Shown: positions 50,612 through 58,127 of the stretch, piece after piece
Layout: each line of letters begins with the position of its first letter
Numbering within the stretch: position 1 is the stretch's first letter
DNA from: Planotetraspora phitsanulokensis
GTDB lineage: Bacteria > Actinomycetota > Actinomycetes > Streptosporangiales > Streptosporangiaceae
Assembly: GCF_016863295.1 (NCBI RefSeq)
Contig: NZ_BOOP01000004.1
Span: forward strand, 310,001-374,000
Direction: 5' to 3'
Length of the DNA stretch: 64,000 bases
Program-made: the position numbers and the translations under genes
The notes under the pieces: generated by a model
The model's database searches: none
Seen by the model: only the letters and a program-made list of their open reading frames with translations
What the model was told of the DNA's origin: nothing

Positions 50612-51480
50612 GCCTGCGGCGTCCCGCGGACGACGTCCTCGTCCGCGGCCGCCGCTTCGCGCTCCTCGGTGGCGGCGATCGACCCGAGGAGGGCGAGGGC
50701 CTGGGCCGAGTCCGACCCGGGCTCTGCGTGGTAGACGATGAGCTGCTGCCCGTCGGCGCCGGGGATGTCGAGCTTCTCCCGGCGCAGGAGCAGCTCGCCG
50801 ACCATCGGGTGCAGCATGTGGCTCGTGCCGTCCCGACGGTGCCCGACGTCGGCTCGGGCCCAGAGGGTCCGGAAACGATCGCTGCGGATCGACAGCTCGC
50901 CGACCAGCGCCGCCAGGCGTGGATCCTCGGGGTCGGCGCCCGCCGCCGCGCGCAGACCGCCCACCACGCCGGCCGTCGCGCGTTCCCAGTCCAGGTGCAG
51001 CTCGCGGTCGCCCGGGTCGAGGAAGACCTGCCGCAGCACGTTGCGGCCGGGTCGGAAGTTGGGCGACAGCGCGCGGGCGAGCGCGTTGGCCGCCAGCACG
51101 TCCATGTACCTGCCGTACACGTAGGCCGGCATCGGGAGCTGGTCGATGAGCTGCGCGATCCCGGTGGGGACCCGCTCGGCGCGCGCACGCGGGGAACGGC
51201 GGGCCCTCGGCTGGGCCAGCCGGTGCAGGTGGGCGGTCGCGGCCGCGTCGAGCCGCAGCGCCTTGGCCAGCGCGTCGAGTATCTGGGCGGAGGGATGCTG
51301 GTCACGCCCCTGCTCCAGACGCAGGTAGTAGTCGGAGCTGATGCCGGCCAGCATCGCCAGCTCCTCGCGGCGGAGACCGGGCACCCGCCGCCGCCCGCCG
51401 GCGATCAGGCCGACGTCCTCCGGCCGGACCAGATCGCGTCGGGCGCGCAGGTAGGCGCCCAGCGCGTTGGTCGTATCCAC
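50563..51480 (-). CDS. XRE family regulator with MmyB-like ligand domain
   Basis: 305 residues, GTG start. HTH (VPGLRREELAMLAGISSDYY, LRLEQGRDQHPSAQILDALA, residues about 32-72), then the MmyB-like domain (about 105-275; MPAYVYGRYMDVLAANALAR, GTSHMLHPMVGELLLRREKL). The last 16 or so residues derive from the PAP2 remnant. Divergent from an SDR gene, the usual partner of such regulators. Confidence 0.87.
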   Translation of the reverse strand: MDTTNALGAYLRARRDLVRPEDVGLIAGGRRRVPGLRREELAMLAGISSDYYLRLEQGRDQHPSAQILDALAKALRLDAAATAHLHRLAQPRARRSPRARAERVPTGIAQLIDQLPMPAYVYGRYMDVLAANALARALSPNFRPGRNVLRQVFLDPGDRELHLDWERATAGVVGGLRAAAGADPEDPRLAALVGELSIRSDRFRTLWARADVGHRRDGTSHMLHPMVGELLLRREKLDIPGADGQQLIVYHAEPGSDSAQALALLGSIAATEEREAAAADEDVVRGTPQATISDPRDGGPAELTP

Positions 51481-51610
51481 GGGACCGAGGCTAGCCGCCT
51501 TCGGCCAGGTGTGACTGTCCCTGCCGCTCCCAGGATGAGCGGGACCTACCCCTCCCGACCTGCGCGGGACCGAGACTCGAGGCCGGAATCACGACTGAAA
51601 GAGATCACTC

Positions 51611-52312
51611 ATGACCGTCACCCTCGTCACCGGGGCCAACAAGGGCCTCGGCCGCGAAACCGCCCGCCGTCTCCTCGCGCTCGGGCACACCGTCTACGTC
51701 GGCGCCCGCGACGCCGGCCGCGGCCGTGCGGCCGCCGACGAGCTGGGCGCGCGCTTCCTGCCCCTCGACGTCACCGACGACGCCTCCGTGGCCGCGGCGG
51801 CGGCCGAGCTCACCCGCGCGGAGGGCCGGCTCGACGTCCTGGTCAACAACGCGGGGATCTTCGAAGGCATGGTGGGGCCGGCGGACGTCTCGATCGGAGC
51901 CGCTCGCTCCGTCTTCGACGTGAACGTCTTCGGCGTCGTGCGCGTGACGCAGGCGTTCCTGCCCCTGCTGCGCGCATCCGCGTCCCCCGTGATCGTCAAC
52001 GTCGGCACCACCCTCGGTTCGTTCGGAGTGGTCACCGACCCCGGGCGCGCCGAGAGCACCTACGCCCTTCCCGTCTACTCGTCGTCCAAGGCGGCGGTGA
52101 ACATGCTCACCGTGCAGTACGCCAAGGGCCTGCCGGAGATGCGCGTCAACGCCGTCGAACCCGGCCTCACCGCGACCGACCTCCACGGCCTGTCGGGGAA
52201 GGGAATCCAGACGGTCGAGCAGGGCGCCGAGGCGATCGTCCGGGCCGCGACCATCGGCCCGGACGGGCCCACCGGCACCTTCTTCGATCGCGCGGGCGGC
52301 CTGCCCTGGTGA
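51611..52312 (+). CDS. SDR family oxidoreductase
   Basis: 233 residues, ATG with RBS GAAAGAGA. TGANKGLG cofactor motif at the N-terminus, VNNAGIFEG, catalytic Ser region in NVGTTLGSFG and Tyr/Lys in VYSSSKAAVNM near residue 158. Resembles carbonyl-reductase-like SDRs. Probably controlled by the divergent XRE protein. Substrate unknown. Confidence 0.87.
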   Translation: MTVTLVTGANKGLGRETARRLLALGHTVYVGARDAGRGRAAADELGARFLPLDVTDDASVAAAAAELTRAEGRLDVLVNNAGIFEGMVGPADVSIGAARSVFDVNVFGVVRVTQAFLPLLRASASPVIVNVGTTLGSFGVVTDPGRAESTYALPVYSSSKAAVNMLTVQYAKGLPEMRVNAVEPGLTATDLHGLSGKGIQTVEQGAEAIVRAATIGPDGPTGTFFDRAGGLPW

Positions 52313-52402
52313 CGCCCTGACACCCGGACACCGACGCCGCTCATCCGATCTCGGTGACCCGGGGCGGCCTCTCCCCCGCGTCCGCTCCGGACCGCGGCCC
52401 CC

Positions 52403-52463
52403 TTGACAGCAAGGGTTCGCGATCGCATCGTTGTCTCATTGTCCTATTGTCATAAGACAATAG
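52403..52463 (+). promoter_or_regulatory. Promoter and operator of the GntR/ABC operon
   Basis: A consensus -35 TTGACA (52403-52408) is followed after 17 bases by CATCGT as a weak -10. Downstream, CTATTGTC-ATAA-GACAATAG (52444-52463) is a perfect inverted repeat ending 16 bases before the gntR GTG, in the position for a YtrA-type repressor. Confidence 0.65.
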
Positions 52464-52479
52464 AGAGGAGGACATCCGC

Positions 52480-52887
52480 GTGATCGAGTTCCTGCTTGAC
52501 GGCCACTCCCAGGTCGCGCCGTACATGCAACTCGTTCAGCAGGTCAAACAGGGCTTGCGGACCGGGCTGATCGAGCCGGGCGACCAGCTGCCCAAGGTCC
52601 GCAGCGTGGCCGAGTCGCTGGCGATCAACCCCAACACCGTGCTGAAGGCCTACCGCCATCTGGAGGCGGAAGGCCTGGTGGAGGGCAGGCCCGGCGTCGG
52701 CACGTTCGTCCGCCGCACCCTGGCGGGCCCATCCCTCGCCGGACAGGCCGAGTTGCGCCGCGAACTGGTCGGCTGGCTGCGCAGAGCCCGTACGGCGGGG
52801 CTGGAACAGGAGGACGTGGTCGCACTGATCCAGACCACGATGCGCGCCACCTTTCAAGACGACGAGAAAAGGGAGGAAATAGCGTGA
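52480..52887 (+). CDS. GntR family regulator, YtrA type
   Basis: 135 residues, GTG with RBS GAGAGGAGG. The wHTH occupies most of the protein (YMQLVQQVKQGLRTGLIEPGDQL, VAESLAINPNTVLKAYRHLEAEGLVEGRPG), with a short C-terminal helix pair, the compact YtrA layout. It represses ABC operons and is coupled to the ATPase gene here (GTGA overlap). Confidence 0.9.
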   Translation: MIEFLLDGHSQVAPYMQLVQQVKQGLRTGLIEPGDQLPKVRSVAESLAINPNTVLKAYRHLEAEGLVEGRPGVGTFVRRTLAGPSLAGQAELRRELVGWLRRARTAGLEQEDVVALIQTTMRATFQDDEKREEIA

Positions 52888-53768
52888 GCACGGCCCTGGA
52901 GGCACACGGCCTCGGCAAGCGGTACAAGCGCAACTGGGCGCTGAAGGACTGCTCGTTACATGTGCCCGCCGGACGCGTGGCCGCACTCGTCGGCCCGAAC
53001 GGCGCCGGCAAGTCCACCCTGCTGAATCTCGCCGTCGGCCTGCTCCATCCGACCGAGGGCGAACTGCGCGTGCTGGGCCGCAGCCCGTACGGCGACCGCG
53101 ACCTGCTGGACCGCGTCGGCTTCGTCGCCCAGGACACCCCGCTCTACCCGGACTTCACCGTGGCGGAGCTGATCACGATGGGCGCCCGGCTCAACCGCCG
53201 CTGGGACACCCCGCTCGCCCGGGACCGGATGGAGCGGCTCGGACTCCCGCTCGACCGCCGGGTCGAGACGTTGTCCGGCGGTCAGCGCGCCCAGGTCGCG
53301 CTGGCCCTGGCGCTGGCCAAGCGACCCGAACTGCTCCTGCTCGACGAACCGGTCGCCAGCCTGGACCCGCTGGCCCGCCGCGAGTTCATGCAGGTGCTGA
53401 TGGGCGCCGTCGCCGACGGCGAGACCACCGTGCTGCTGTCGTCCCACCTGCTCGGCGACCTGGAGCGGGTCTGCGACTACCTGATCGTGCTCCAGACCGC
53501 ACACGTGCAACTGCTCGGCGGCGTGGACGAGCTGGTGAGCGAGCACAAGGCGCTGATCGGTCCCCGCCGCCAGCGGGCGGACATCGCGGGTGTGGCGGCC
53601 GTCATCCGGGAGAGCCACACCGACAGGCAGACCACCCTGCTGGTCCGGACGAACGGGCCGATCCTCGACCCCGCCTGGACCGCGCACGACGTCACCCTGG
53701 AAGACCTCGTCCTGGCCTATCTCGCCCACCCGGCTCCCGGCCGGGCCGTGTTGGGAGTCGCGAAATGA
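52884..53768 (+). CDS. ABC transporter ATP-binding protein, YtrB-like
   Basis: 294 residues. Walker A GPNGAGKST (about 38-46), Q-loop FVAQDTPLY, signature LSGGQRAQVALALAL, Walker B LLLLDEPVASLDP, H-loop LLSSHLLGDLE. The C-terminal 80 residues form the extra domain seen in YtrB/BcrA-type exporters. Operon with GntR before and permease after (ATGA overlap). Confidence 0.9.
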   Translation: MSTALEAHGLGKRYKRNWALKDCSLHVPAGRVAALVGPNGAGKSTLLNLAVGLLHPTEGELRVLGRSPYGDRDLLDRVGFVAQDTPLYPDFTVAELITMGARLNRRWDTPLARDRMERLGLPLDRRVETLSGGQRAQVALALALAKRPELLLLDEPVASLDPLARREFMQVLMGAVADGETTVLLSSHLLGDLERVCDYLIVLQTAHVQLLGGVDELVSEHKALIGPRRQRADIAGVAAVIRESHTDRQTTLLVRTNGPILDPAWTAHDVTLEDLVLAYLAHPAPGRAVLGVAK

Positions 53769-54742
53769 TCTGGTTGACCTGGCGGCAGCACCGCAGGCAG
53801 GCGCTCTTCGCCGCGTTGGGCCTCGCGGCGCTCGCCGCCCTGCTGATCCCGACCGGGATCTCCATGCGGAACGCCTTCACCGACAGCGGCCTCGCCCGCT
53901 GCCTGCGAGAAGTGGGCAAGGCGGAGTTCCTCACGGGGAGCACCGACTGCGACTCCCTCGCCGGCGTCTTCACCACTCGGTACGAATCGGCGACCACGCT
54001 GAGCATGTTGCTCGTCTTCCTGCCACTGCTGGCGGGACTGTTCTGGGGCGCCCCGCTGGTCGCCCGGGAGCTGGAGCACGGCACCCACCGCCTGGTCTGG
54101 ACCCAGGGGGTGAGCCGGATGCGCTGGGCAGGGGTCAAGCTCGGGCTGATCATCGCCGCGACCGCGGTCGTCTCCGCCGGCTACGCGCTGCTGGTGTCGT
54201 GGTGGCTCGCACCGCTCAACGACGCGGGACGGGGACGGCTGAGCGAGCTCAGCTTCGACGTCCAGGGCATCGTGCCGGTGGCGTACGCGTTGTTCGCGGT
54301 GGCGCTCGGCGTCTTCGCCGGAACCGTCTGGCGGCGGGTGCTCCCGGCGATGGCGGCGGCGCTCGCCGGCTTCCTGGCCCTGCGCTTCGTCGTGCTCCAG
54401 CAGGTGCGCGGGCACGTGTTGCCCGCTCTCGAGCGCACCTACCCGGTGATCGGCGGGCAGCGTCCCAACCCGTCGCTCGGCGACTGGACCTTCTCGGTCG
54501 GGATCAAGAACGCCGCGGGCGAGGTGATCTCGTCGGGCCAGCAGACCCAGTGCTCTCCCTCCGTGGCCGGCCAGCCGGGAGGACCCTGCGCCTCCATCGA
54601 TCCGGGCGCCTACAACTTCCAGCTCTACCAGCCCGCCGGCAACTTCTGGCCGCTCCAGTTCATCGAGGCCGGTCTGTTCACGGCCCTGGCCGCACTCCTG
54701 CTCTTCCTGGCGATCTGGCGGATCCGCAGCCGCCTCGCCTAG
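53765..54742 (+). CDS. ABC-2-like membrane permease
   Basis: 325 residues, about six helices (ALFAALGLAALAALLIP; LLVFLPLLAGLFWGAPLVAREL; LIIAATAVVSAGYALLVSWW; VAYALFAVALGVFAG; last near 300-318). The REL EHGT segment after helix 2 (VARELEHGTHRLVWTQGVSR) is the usual permease motif of this group. A Cys-containing loop (TQCSPSVAGQPGGPCAS) faces outside. Partner of the YtrB-like ATPase. The TAG stop lies in a CTAG that starts an IS-like end sequence. Confidence 0.87.
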   Translation: MIWLTWRQHRRQALFAALGLAALAALLIPTGISMRNAFTDSGLARCLREVGKAEFLTGSTDCDSLAGVFTTRYESATTLSMLLVFLPLLAGLFWGAPLVARELEHGTHRLVWTQGVSRMRWAGVKLGLIIAATAVVSAGYALLVSWWLAPLNDAGRGRLSELSFDVQGIVPVAYALFAVALGVFAGTVWRRVLPAMAAALAGFLALRFVVLQQVRGHVLPALERTYPVIGGQRPNPSLGDWTFSVGIKNAAGEVISSGQQTQCSPSVAGQPGGPCASIDPGAYNFQLYQPAGNFWPLQFIEAGLFTALAALLLFLAIWRIRSRLA

Positions 54743-54765
54743 GGCCTGTCTGGAGTTGTGATCAC
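54739..54765 (+). repeat. IS-like terminal sequence at the permease stop codon
   Basis: CTAGGGCCTGTCTGGAGT begins at the permease stop and resembles the outer end of the MITE at 31285 (CTAGGGCCTGTTTCAGAAGT), including the CTAG. No matching right end or transposase is found downstream, so this is at most a solitary end or remnant. Confidence 0.35.
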
Positions 54766-54790
54766 GTGGCGGGAAAAGGGTTGGGCGGGA

Positions 54791-54824
54791 TCGCGGTCGG
54801 ACTGGTAGCTTCCAGTCGACCGCG
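54791..54824 (+). repeat. Long hairpin in the hydrolase leader region
   Basis: TCGCGGTC-G-GACTGG pairs with CCAGTC-GACCGCGA around the loop TAGCTT: 14 bp with one bulged G. It may terminate the ABC operon or be the first element of the downstream leader. Confidence 0.5.
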
Positions 54825-54848
54825 ACACCGTCCGAGGAGGTGAGACCC

Positions 54849-54902
54849 ATGAACGCCGTATCCATGTGGGGTCTCCCCCTCTCGTCACGGTCGGGCGATT
54901 GA
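54849..54902 (+). CDS. Upstream ORF / leader peptide, 17 residues
   Basis: MNAVSMWGLPLSSRSGD, with its own strong RBS (GAGGAGGTGAG, ending about 8 bases before ATG), ends 54 bases before the hydrolase start. GAGACCC (54842-54848) can pair with GGGTCTC (54869-54875), occluding the uORF start. The arrangement suggests translational control of the hydrolase gene. Confidence 0.5.
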   Translation: MNAVSMWGLPLSSRSGD

Positions 54903-54914
54903 CGTAGGTGTCGC

Positions 54915-54943
54915 CGGGAGCGCCTCGACGCAAGGCACTCCCG
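54915..54943 (+). promoter_or_regulatory. Hairpin immediately before the hydrolase RBS
   Basis: CGGGAG-C-GCCT, loop CGACGCA, AGGC-A-CTCCCG: a 10-bp stem with one C/A mismatch ending 1 base before GAAAGG, the RBS of the hydrolase gene. CTCCC at 54873-54877 in the uORF could instead pair with GGGAG at 54916-54920, giving an alternative fold. Confidence 0.5.
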
Positions 54944-54956
54944 AAAGGCAACCCCT

Positions 54957-55721
54957 ATGCACTCTCTGCAGTTCACCGCCGAGTCGTCGTCGAACGGCAT
55001 GATCGAACGCGACTTCACCGCGGGCGACGTCCCCGGAGTTCTCTGGTCGCCGGCTTCCGGCGCCGATCGCGCGCCCCTGGTCCTGATGGGCCACGGCGGC
55101 GGCAACCACAAGAAGCATCCGGCGATGGCGGGCCGCGCCCACCTTCTCGTGACCGGCTGCGGCTTCCATGTCGCCGTCATCGACGCGCCCGGGCACGGCG
55201 ACCGGCCGCGCACCGCGCACGACGAACAGGAGATCGCCGCGCTGTACCGGGCGAGGGCGGCGGGCGAGCCTGAAGGCCCGATCGTCGTCCGCTACAACGC
55301 CCACCTGGCGGAGAGCGCCGTGCCCGAGTGGCAGGCGACCCTGGACGCCCTCCAGGAACTTCCGGAGATCGGCACCGACGGGCCGGTCGGCTACTTCGGC
55401 ATCAACATGGGCACCGCAATCGGAATACCGCTTGTGGCGATCGAACCCAGGATCACGGCCGCGGTCTTCGGCCAGCACTGGCCCGATGTCCTGGCCGAGA
55501 AGGCGAAGCAGATCACGATCCCGATCGAGTTCGACATGCAGTGGGACGACGAGCACATCCCGCGCGAGGCCGGTCTCGCGTTGTTCGACGCCTTCGCCTC
55601 GAAGGAGAAGACGTTGCACGCCAACGCGGGCAAGCACAAGGAACTGCCCAGGTTCGAGGCCGACAGCGCGGTCCGGTTCTTCGCCCGGCACTTCGGCCGA
55701 GCGGTCACATCACCGGCCTGA
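54957..55721 (+). CDS. Alpha/beta hydrolase (dienelactone-hydrolase-like) with Asn at the nucleophile position
   Basis: 254 residues, ATG with RBS GAAAGG. Fold features: VLMGHGGGNHKKHP (oxyanion loop, about 43-56), VIDAPGHGDRPRT, and the elbow GYFGINMGTAIG, where the usual GxSxG Ser is Asn (about residue 149). Acid region IEFDMQWDDEHIPRE and a His in NAGKHKELP remain. Either the enzyme is inactive as a classic hydrolase, or it uses another mechanism or binds a ligand. Preceded by a structured leader with a uORF. Confidence 0.8.
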   Translation: MHSLQFTAESSSNGMIERDFTAGDVPGVLWSPASGADRAPLVLMGHGGGNHKKHPAMAGRAHLLVTGCGFHVAVIDAPGHGDRPRTAHDEQEIAALYRARAAGEPEGPIVVRYNAHLAESAVPEWQATLDALQELPEIGTDGPVGYFGINMGTAIGIPLVAIEPRITAAVFGQHWPDVLAEKAKQITIPIEFDMQWDDEHIPREAGLALFDAFASKEKTLHANAGKHKELPRFEADSAVRFFARHFGRAVTSPA

Positions 55722-55805
55722 CAGCGGTTGCGGCGTCCGGCTTGCCGGCCGGGCGCCGCAGCCGCCCGGCATCAGCGCCCCTGGGGGGACGTGCCCGGGC
55801 AGAGG

Positions 55806-56363
55806 TCAGGGCCGGGCCGGCTCGTCGAGCATGCGGATCATGTGCAGTTTCGCGATGACCGTTCCGTCGACGAGGACCGCCCGCGGTTCCCGTCCCCAGA
55901 CCTCGAACCCGCACGAGCGATAGAGACGCTCGGCGGGCAGGTTGCCCTCGGAGACGGTCAGTCCCACCTGAACGAGGCCGTCGACGGCGGCGGCGAGGTC
56001 GAGGACCCGTCTCACCAGCACCTTGCCGATGCCCCGGCCGGTGACGTGCGGCGCGACGGCCATGCCGAACAGCGTCGCCTTGTGGCGCTCCTGGCGACGT
56101 GCGGACACCGCCAGGCCGGCGACGCCGACGAGGTTCCGGCCACCGTCATAGGCACCCAGCACCGTGTCGTGGGGTCTGCCGGCGGCGGCCAGCCGGTCGA
56201 TGGTCGCCGACAGCGGCTTGGCGCTCTCCTCGCTGAAGCTCGAGGTGAACGCCGTGGGCGCGCGTCTCAGCGCCTCCAGGCGGAGGGCACGGTACTCCTC
56301 GGCGTCCTCGACGGTCAGCCTGCGGACGGTGAGGGACTCGGGCGGGAGCGGGTGTGTGGTCAT
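55806..56363 (-). CDS. GNAT family N-acetyltransferase
   Basis: 185 residues from the ATG at 56363. Complete GNAT core: LTVRRLTVEDAEEYRALRLEA at the start, the acetyl-CoA loop VAPHVTGRGIGKVLVRRVLD near 110, and GNLPAERLYRSCGFEVWGRE near 150. It follows the methyltransferase gene by 16 bases on the same strand. Substrate unknown. Confidence 0.87.
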   Translation of the reverse strand: MTTHPLPPESLTVRRLTVEDAEEYRALRLEALRRAPTAFTSSFSEESAKPLSATIDRLAAAGRPHDTVLGAYDGGRNLVGVAGLAVSARRQERHKATLFGMAVAPHVTGRGIGKVLVRRVLDLAAAVDGLVQVGLTVSEGNLPAERLYRSCGFEVWGREPRAVLVDGTVIAKLHMIRMLDEPARP

Positions 56364-56379
56364 GTGATCGGCCTGTCGG

Positions 56380-57330
56380 TCAGTGACGGCGGACACGGGT
56401 GCACCGGGTGATGTACGGCATGGTGATCTCGCTCCTGCCCTTGAGGTCGGGATGCGAGTCGAGGAGCTCTTCCACCTCACCCAGCAGTCGCTGCCTGTCG
56501 AGGTCGGGAAGGGCGATGACGTAGCTGCGGGACGCGACCATGTCGAGCAGTTCGGCCCGGGTCATGACCTGTGTCCATCGGATCTCCAGTCGTTCGGGGC
56601 GGCCGAACGGTTCTCCGACCGACGGCTGGGTGTCGATCGCCTGCCTGGTGTGCTGATGCAGGATGCCGTCGAGGTCGGCGACCCATGGCTCGTCGTTGTC
56701 GCGGATGTTCCAGACCAGGGCGAGCGTCCCGCCGGGGACGAGGACGCGCGCCACCTCCGGCACCGCGAGATCGGGGTCGACCCAGTGCCAGGCCTGTGCG
56801 ACGACGACGGCGTCGACGCTACCGTCCTGGAGCGGGATGTGTTCGGCGGAGCCCTCACGGACGACCGCGGCCGGGACGGAGGCGGACAGCCGGGCGCGCA
56901 TGCCCTCGGAGGGTTCGACGGCGAACACCTTCAGGCCGGCGTCGACCAGGAGCCGGGTGAACTTTCCTGTACCTGCGCCCAGGTCGAGGACCCGCCTGGC
57001 GCTGCGCGGTATCAGCCACTCGATCGACGACAGCGGGTATCCGGGCCGCCCCCGGTGATAGGCCTCCGCCGCGATGCCGAACGAGCCCGCCTGGAGCCGG
57101 CGGGACCAGCGGCGGGTCGCACCCTGCCGGGTCATGCCGCATGCCCGGCCGATTTCTTCCCAGCTTGCTCGCCCCTGGCCACGCAGTTCCTCGATGATCG
57201 CCGTCCGCCGGGTCTCCATGGCGGAGATCGTCTTGGTCAACCGCCGAAGAGCCGCCAGGTCGCCCTCGACGGCCACATCGTCCGCGGTACGGCCGGCCTG
57301 CTCGTCTTCTCCCATCGAGATCACGGGCAC
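56380..57330 (-). CDS. HTH-methyltransferase fusion protein
   Basis: 316 residues. Residues 1-80 are helical and contain an HTH-like segment (ASWEEIGRACGMTRQGATRRW, about 55-75); residues 85-316 are a class I methyltransferase (VLDLGAGTGKFTRLLVDAG, DAVVVAQAWHWVDPDLAV, VLVPGGTLALVW). GTG at 57330 directly abuts a 14-bp palindrome; ATG at 57315 is possible. The HTH and adjoining palindromes suggest autoregulation. Methyl acceptor unknown. Confidence 0.78.
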   Translation of the reverse strand: MPVISMGEDEQAGRTADDVAVEGDLAALRRLTKTISAMETRRTAIIEELRGQGRASWEEIGRACGMTRQGATRRWSRRLQAGSFGIAAEAYHRGRPGYPLSSIEWLIPRSARRVLDLGAGTGKFTRLLVDAGLKVFAVEPSEGMRARLSASVPAAVVREGSAEHIPLQDGSVDAVVVAQAWHWVDPDLAVPEVARVLVPGGTLALVWNIRDNDEPWVADLDGILHQHTRQAIDTQPSVGEPFGRPERLEIRWTQVMTRAELLDMVASRSYVIALPDLDRQRLLGEVEELLDSHPDLKGRSEITMPYITRCTRVRRH

Positions 57331-57372
57331 GCAACATATGTTGCCTTTTGCATGCTTGTCAACATTTGTTGC
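57331..57372. promoter_or_regulatory. Paired palindromes before the HTH-methyltransferase gene
   Basis: GCAACATATGTTGC (57331-57344) is a perfect palindrome touching the start codon. CAACATTTGTTG (57360-57371) is a near copy 28 bp upstream. The intervening AT-rich stretch probably holds the promoter. Confidence 0.65.
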
Positions 57373-57532
57373 GGTTCACCTTGTTCGCCTGCCGACGCTG
57401 GTTCCACGACACGATCACTTGGTGCCCGACGCGAGCCGGCGGAAGCTCCCGGGCGATCGGGGAGTTCTGCCCGATGCCTCCCGGGAAGGGCCGCACGCAG
57501 CATCGGAGCCAACCGAAACAGGAAGGCCAACG

Positions 57533-58123
57533 ATGCGAAACCTCGTCAACCGGCTCGCCGGCGTCCCCCTGCCGGCCGTCGGTGCGGCGCTCACGCTGGG
57601 CGCCGCACTGATGGCGGCTCAGTACGCGATCATCGACCACGTCCACTCGGCCGGCCTGCCGGAGCCGGAGCAGTGGATAGGCCGGGTCACCGTCCAGTGG
57701 TACTGGGTGCTCTTCCCCTTCGCCTTCATCGCGTTGTGGGCGCGCAGAAGGGACCGTGAGCGCCGTCTGGGAAGCGTCGGCGCGGTGATGCAGATGGCGG
57801 CGCCGCTCGCGCACATCGTGGTCACCGTGGCCGCGACCGTCTGGGGCGGCCTGCTGGGCAGGGGCGACCTGCCGGACGCCTTCATGGTGATCGAAATGCT
57901 AACGTACGTCTTCTATCTGGGCGTTTTGGTCAGCGGCGTGGCCTTTCTGCTCGACAAGGGCGCACGCTGGTGGGGTGCCGCCGTGATCGGAGGGCTCGTG
58001 CTGGGCTTCGTCGTGGAGTACACCGACGCCGTGATCCTGGCCGTGTTCGGCGTCGCCCTGATCGTGCAGGGCCTGCGGCGCCCCGCCCCGCTGAACGTGC
58101 CCGAGACCAGCGGCGCACGCTGA
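57533..58123 (+). CDS. Integral membrane protein of unknown function
   Basis: 196 residues, about five helices (AGVPLPAVGAALTLGAALMA; WYWVLFPFAFIALWA; AAPLAHIVVTVAATVWGG; YVFYLGVLVSGVAFLL; AAVIGGLVLGFVVEY and following). RBS AGGAAGG. It ends 4 bases before the histidine kinase gene, so it is probably transcribed with the two-component system and may be its target or sensor partner. No family recognised. Confidence 0.75.
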   Translation: MRNLVNRLAGVPLPAVGAALTLGAALMAAQYAIIDHVHSAGLPEPEQWIGRVTVQWYWVLFPFAFIALWARRRDRERRLGSVGAVMQMAAPLAHIVVTVAATVWGGLLGRGDLPDAFMVIEMLTYVFYLGVLVSGVAFLLDKGARWWGAAVIGGLVLGFVVEYTDAVILAVFGVALIVQGLRRPAPLNVPETSGAR

Positions 58124-58127
58124 TCCC

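Noticed and set aside
54739-54956. A complete insertion sequence or second MITE
   Set aside because: Only one IS-like end is present; no inverted partner or transposase fragment follows.
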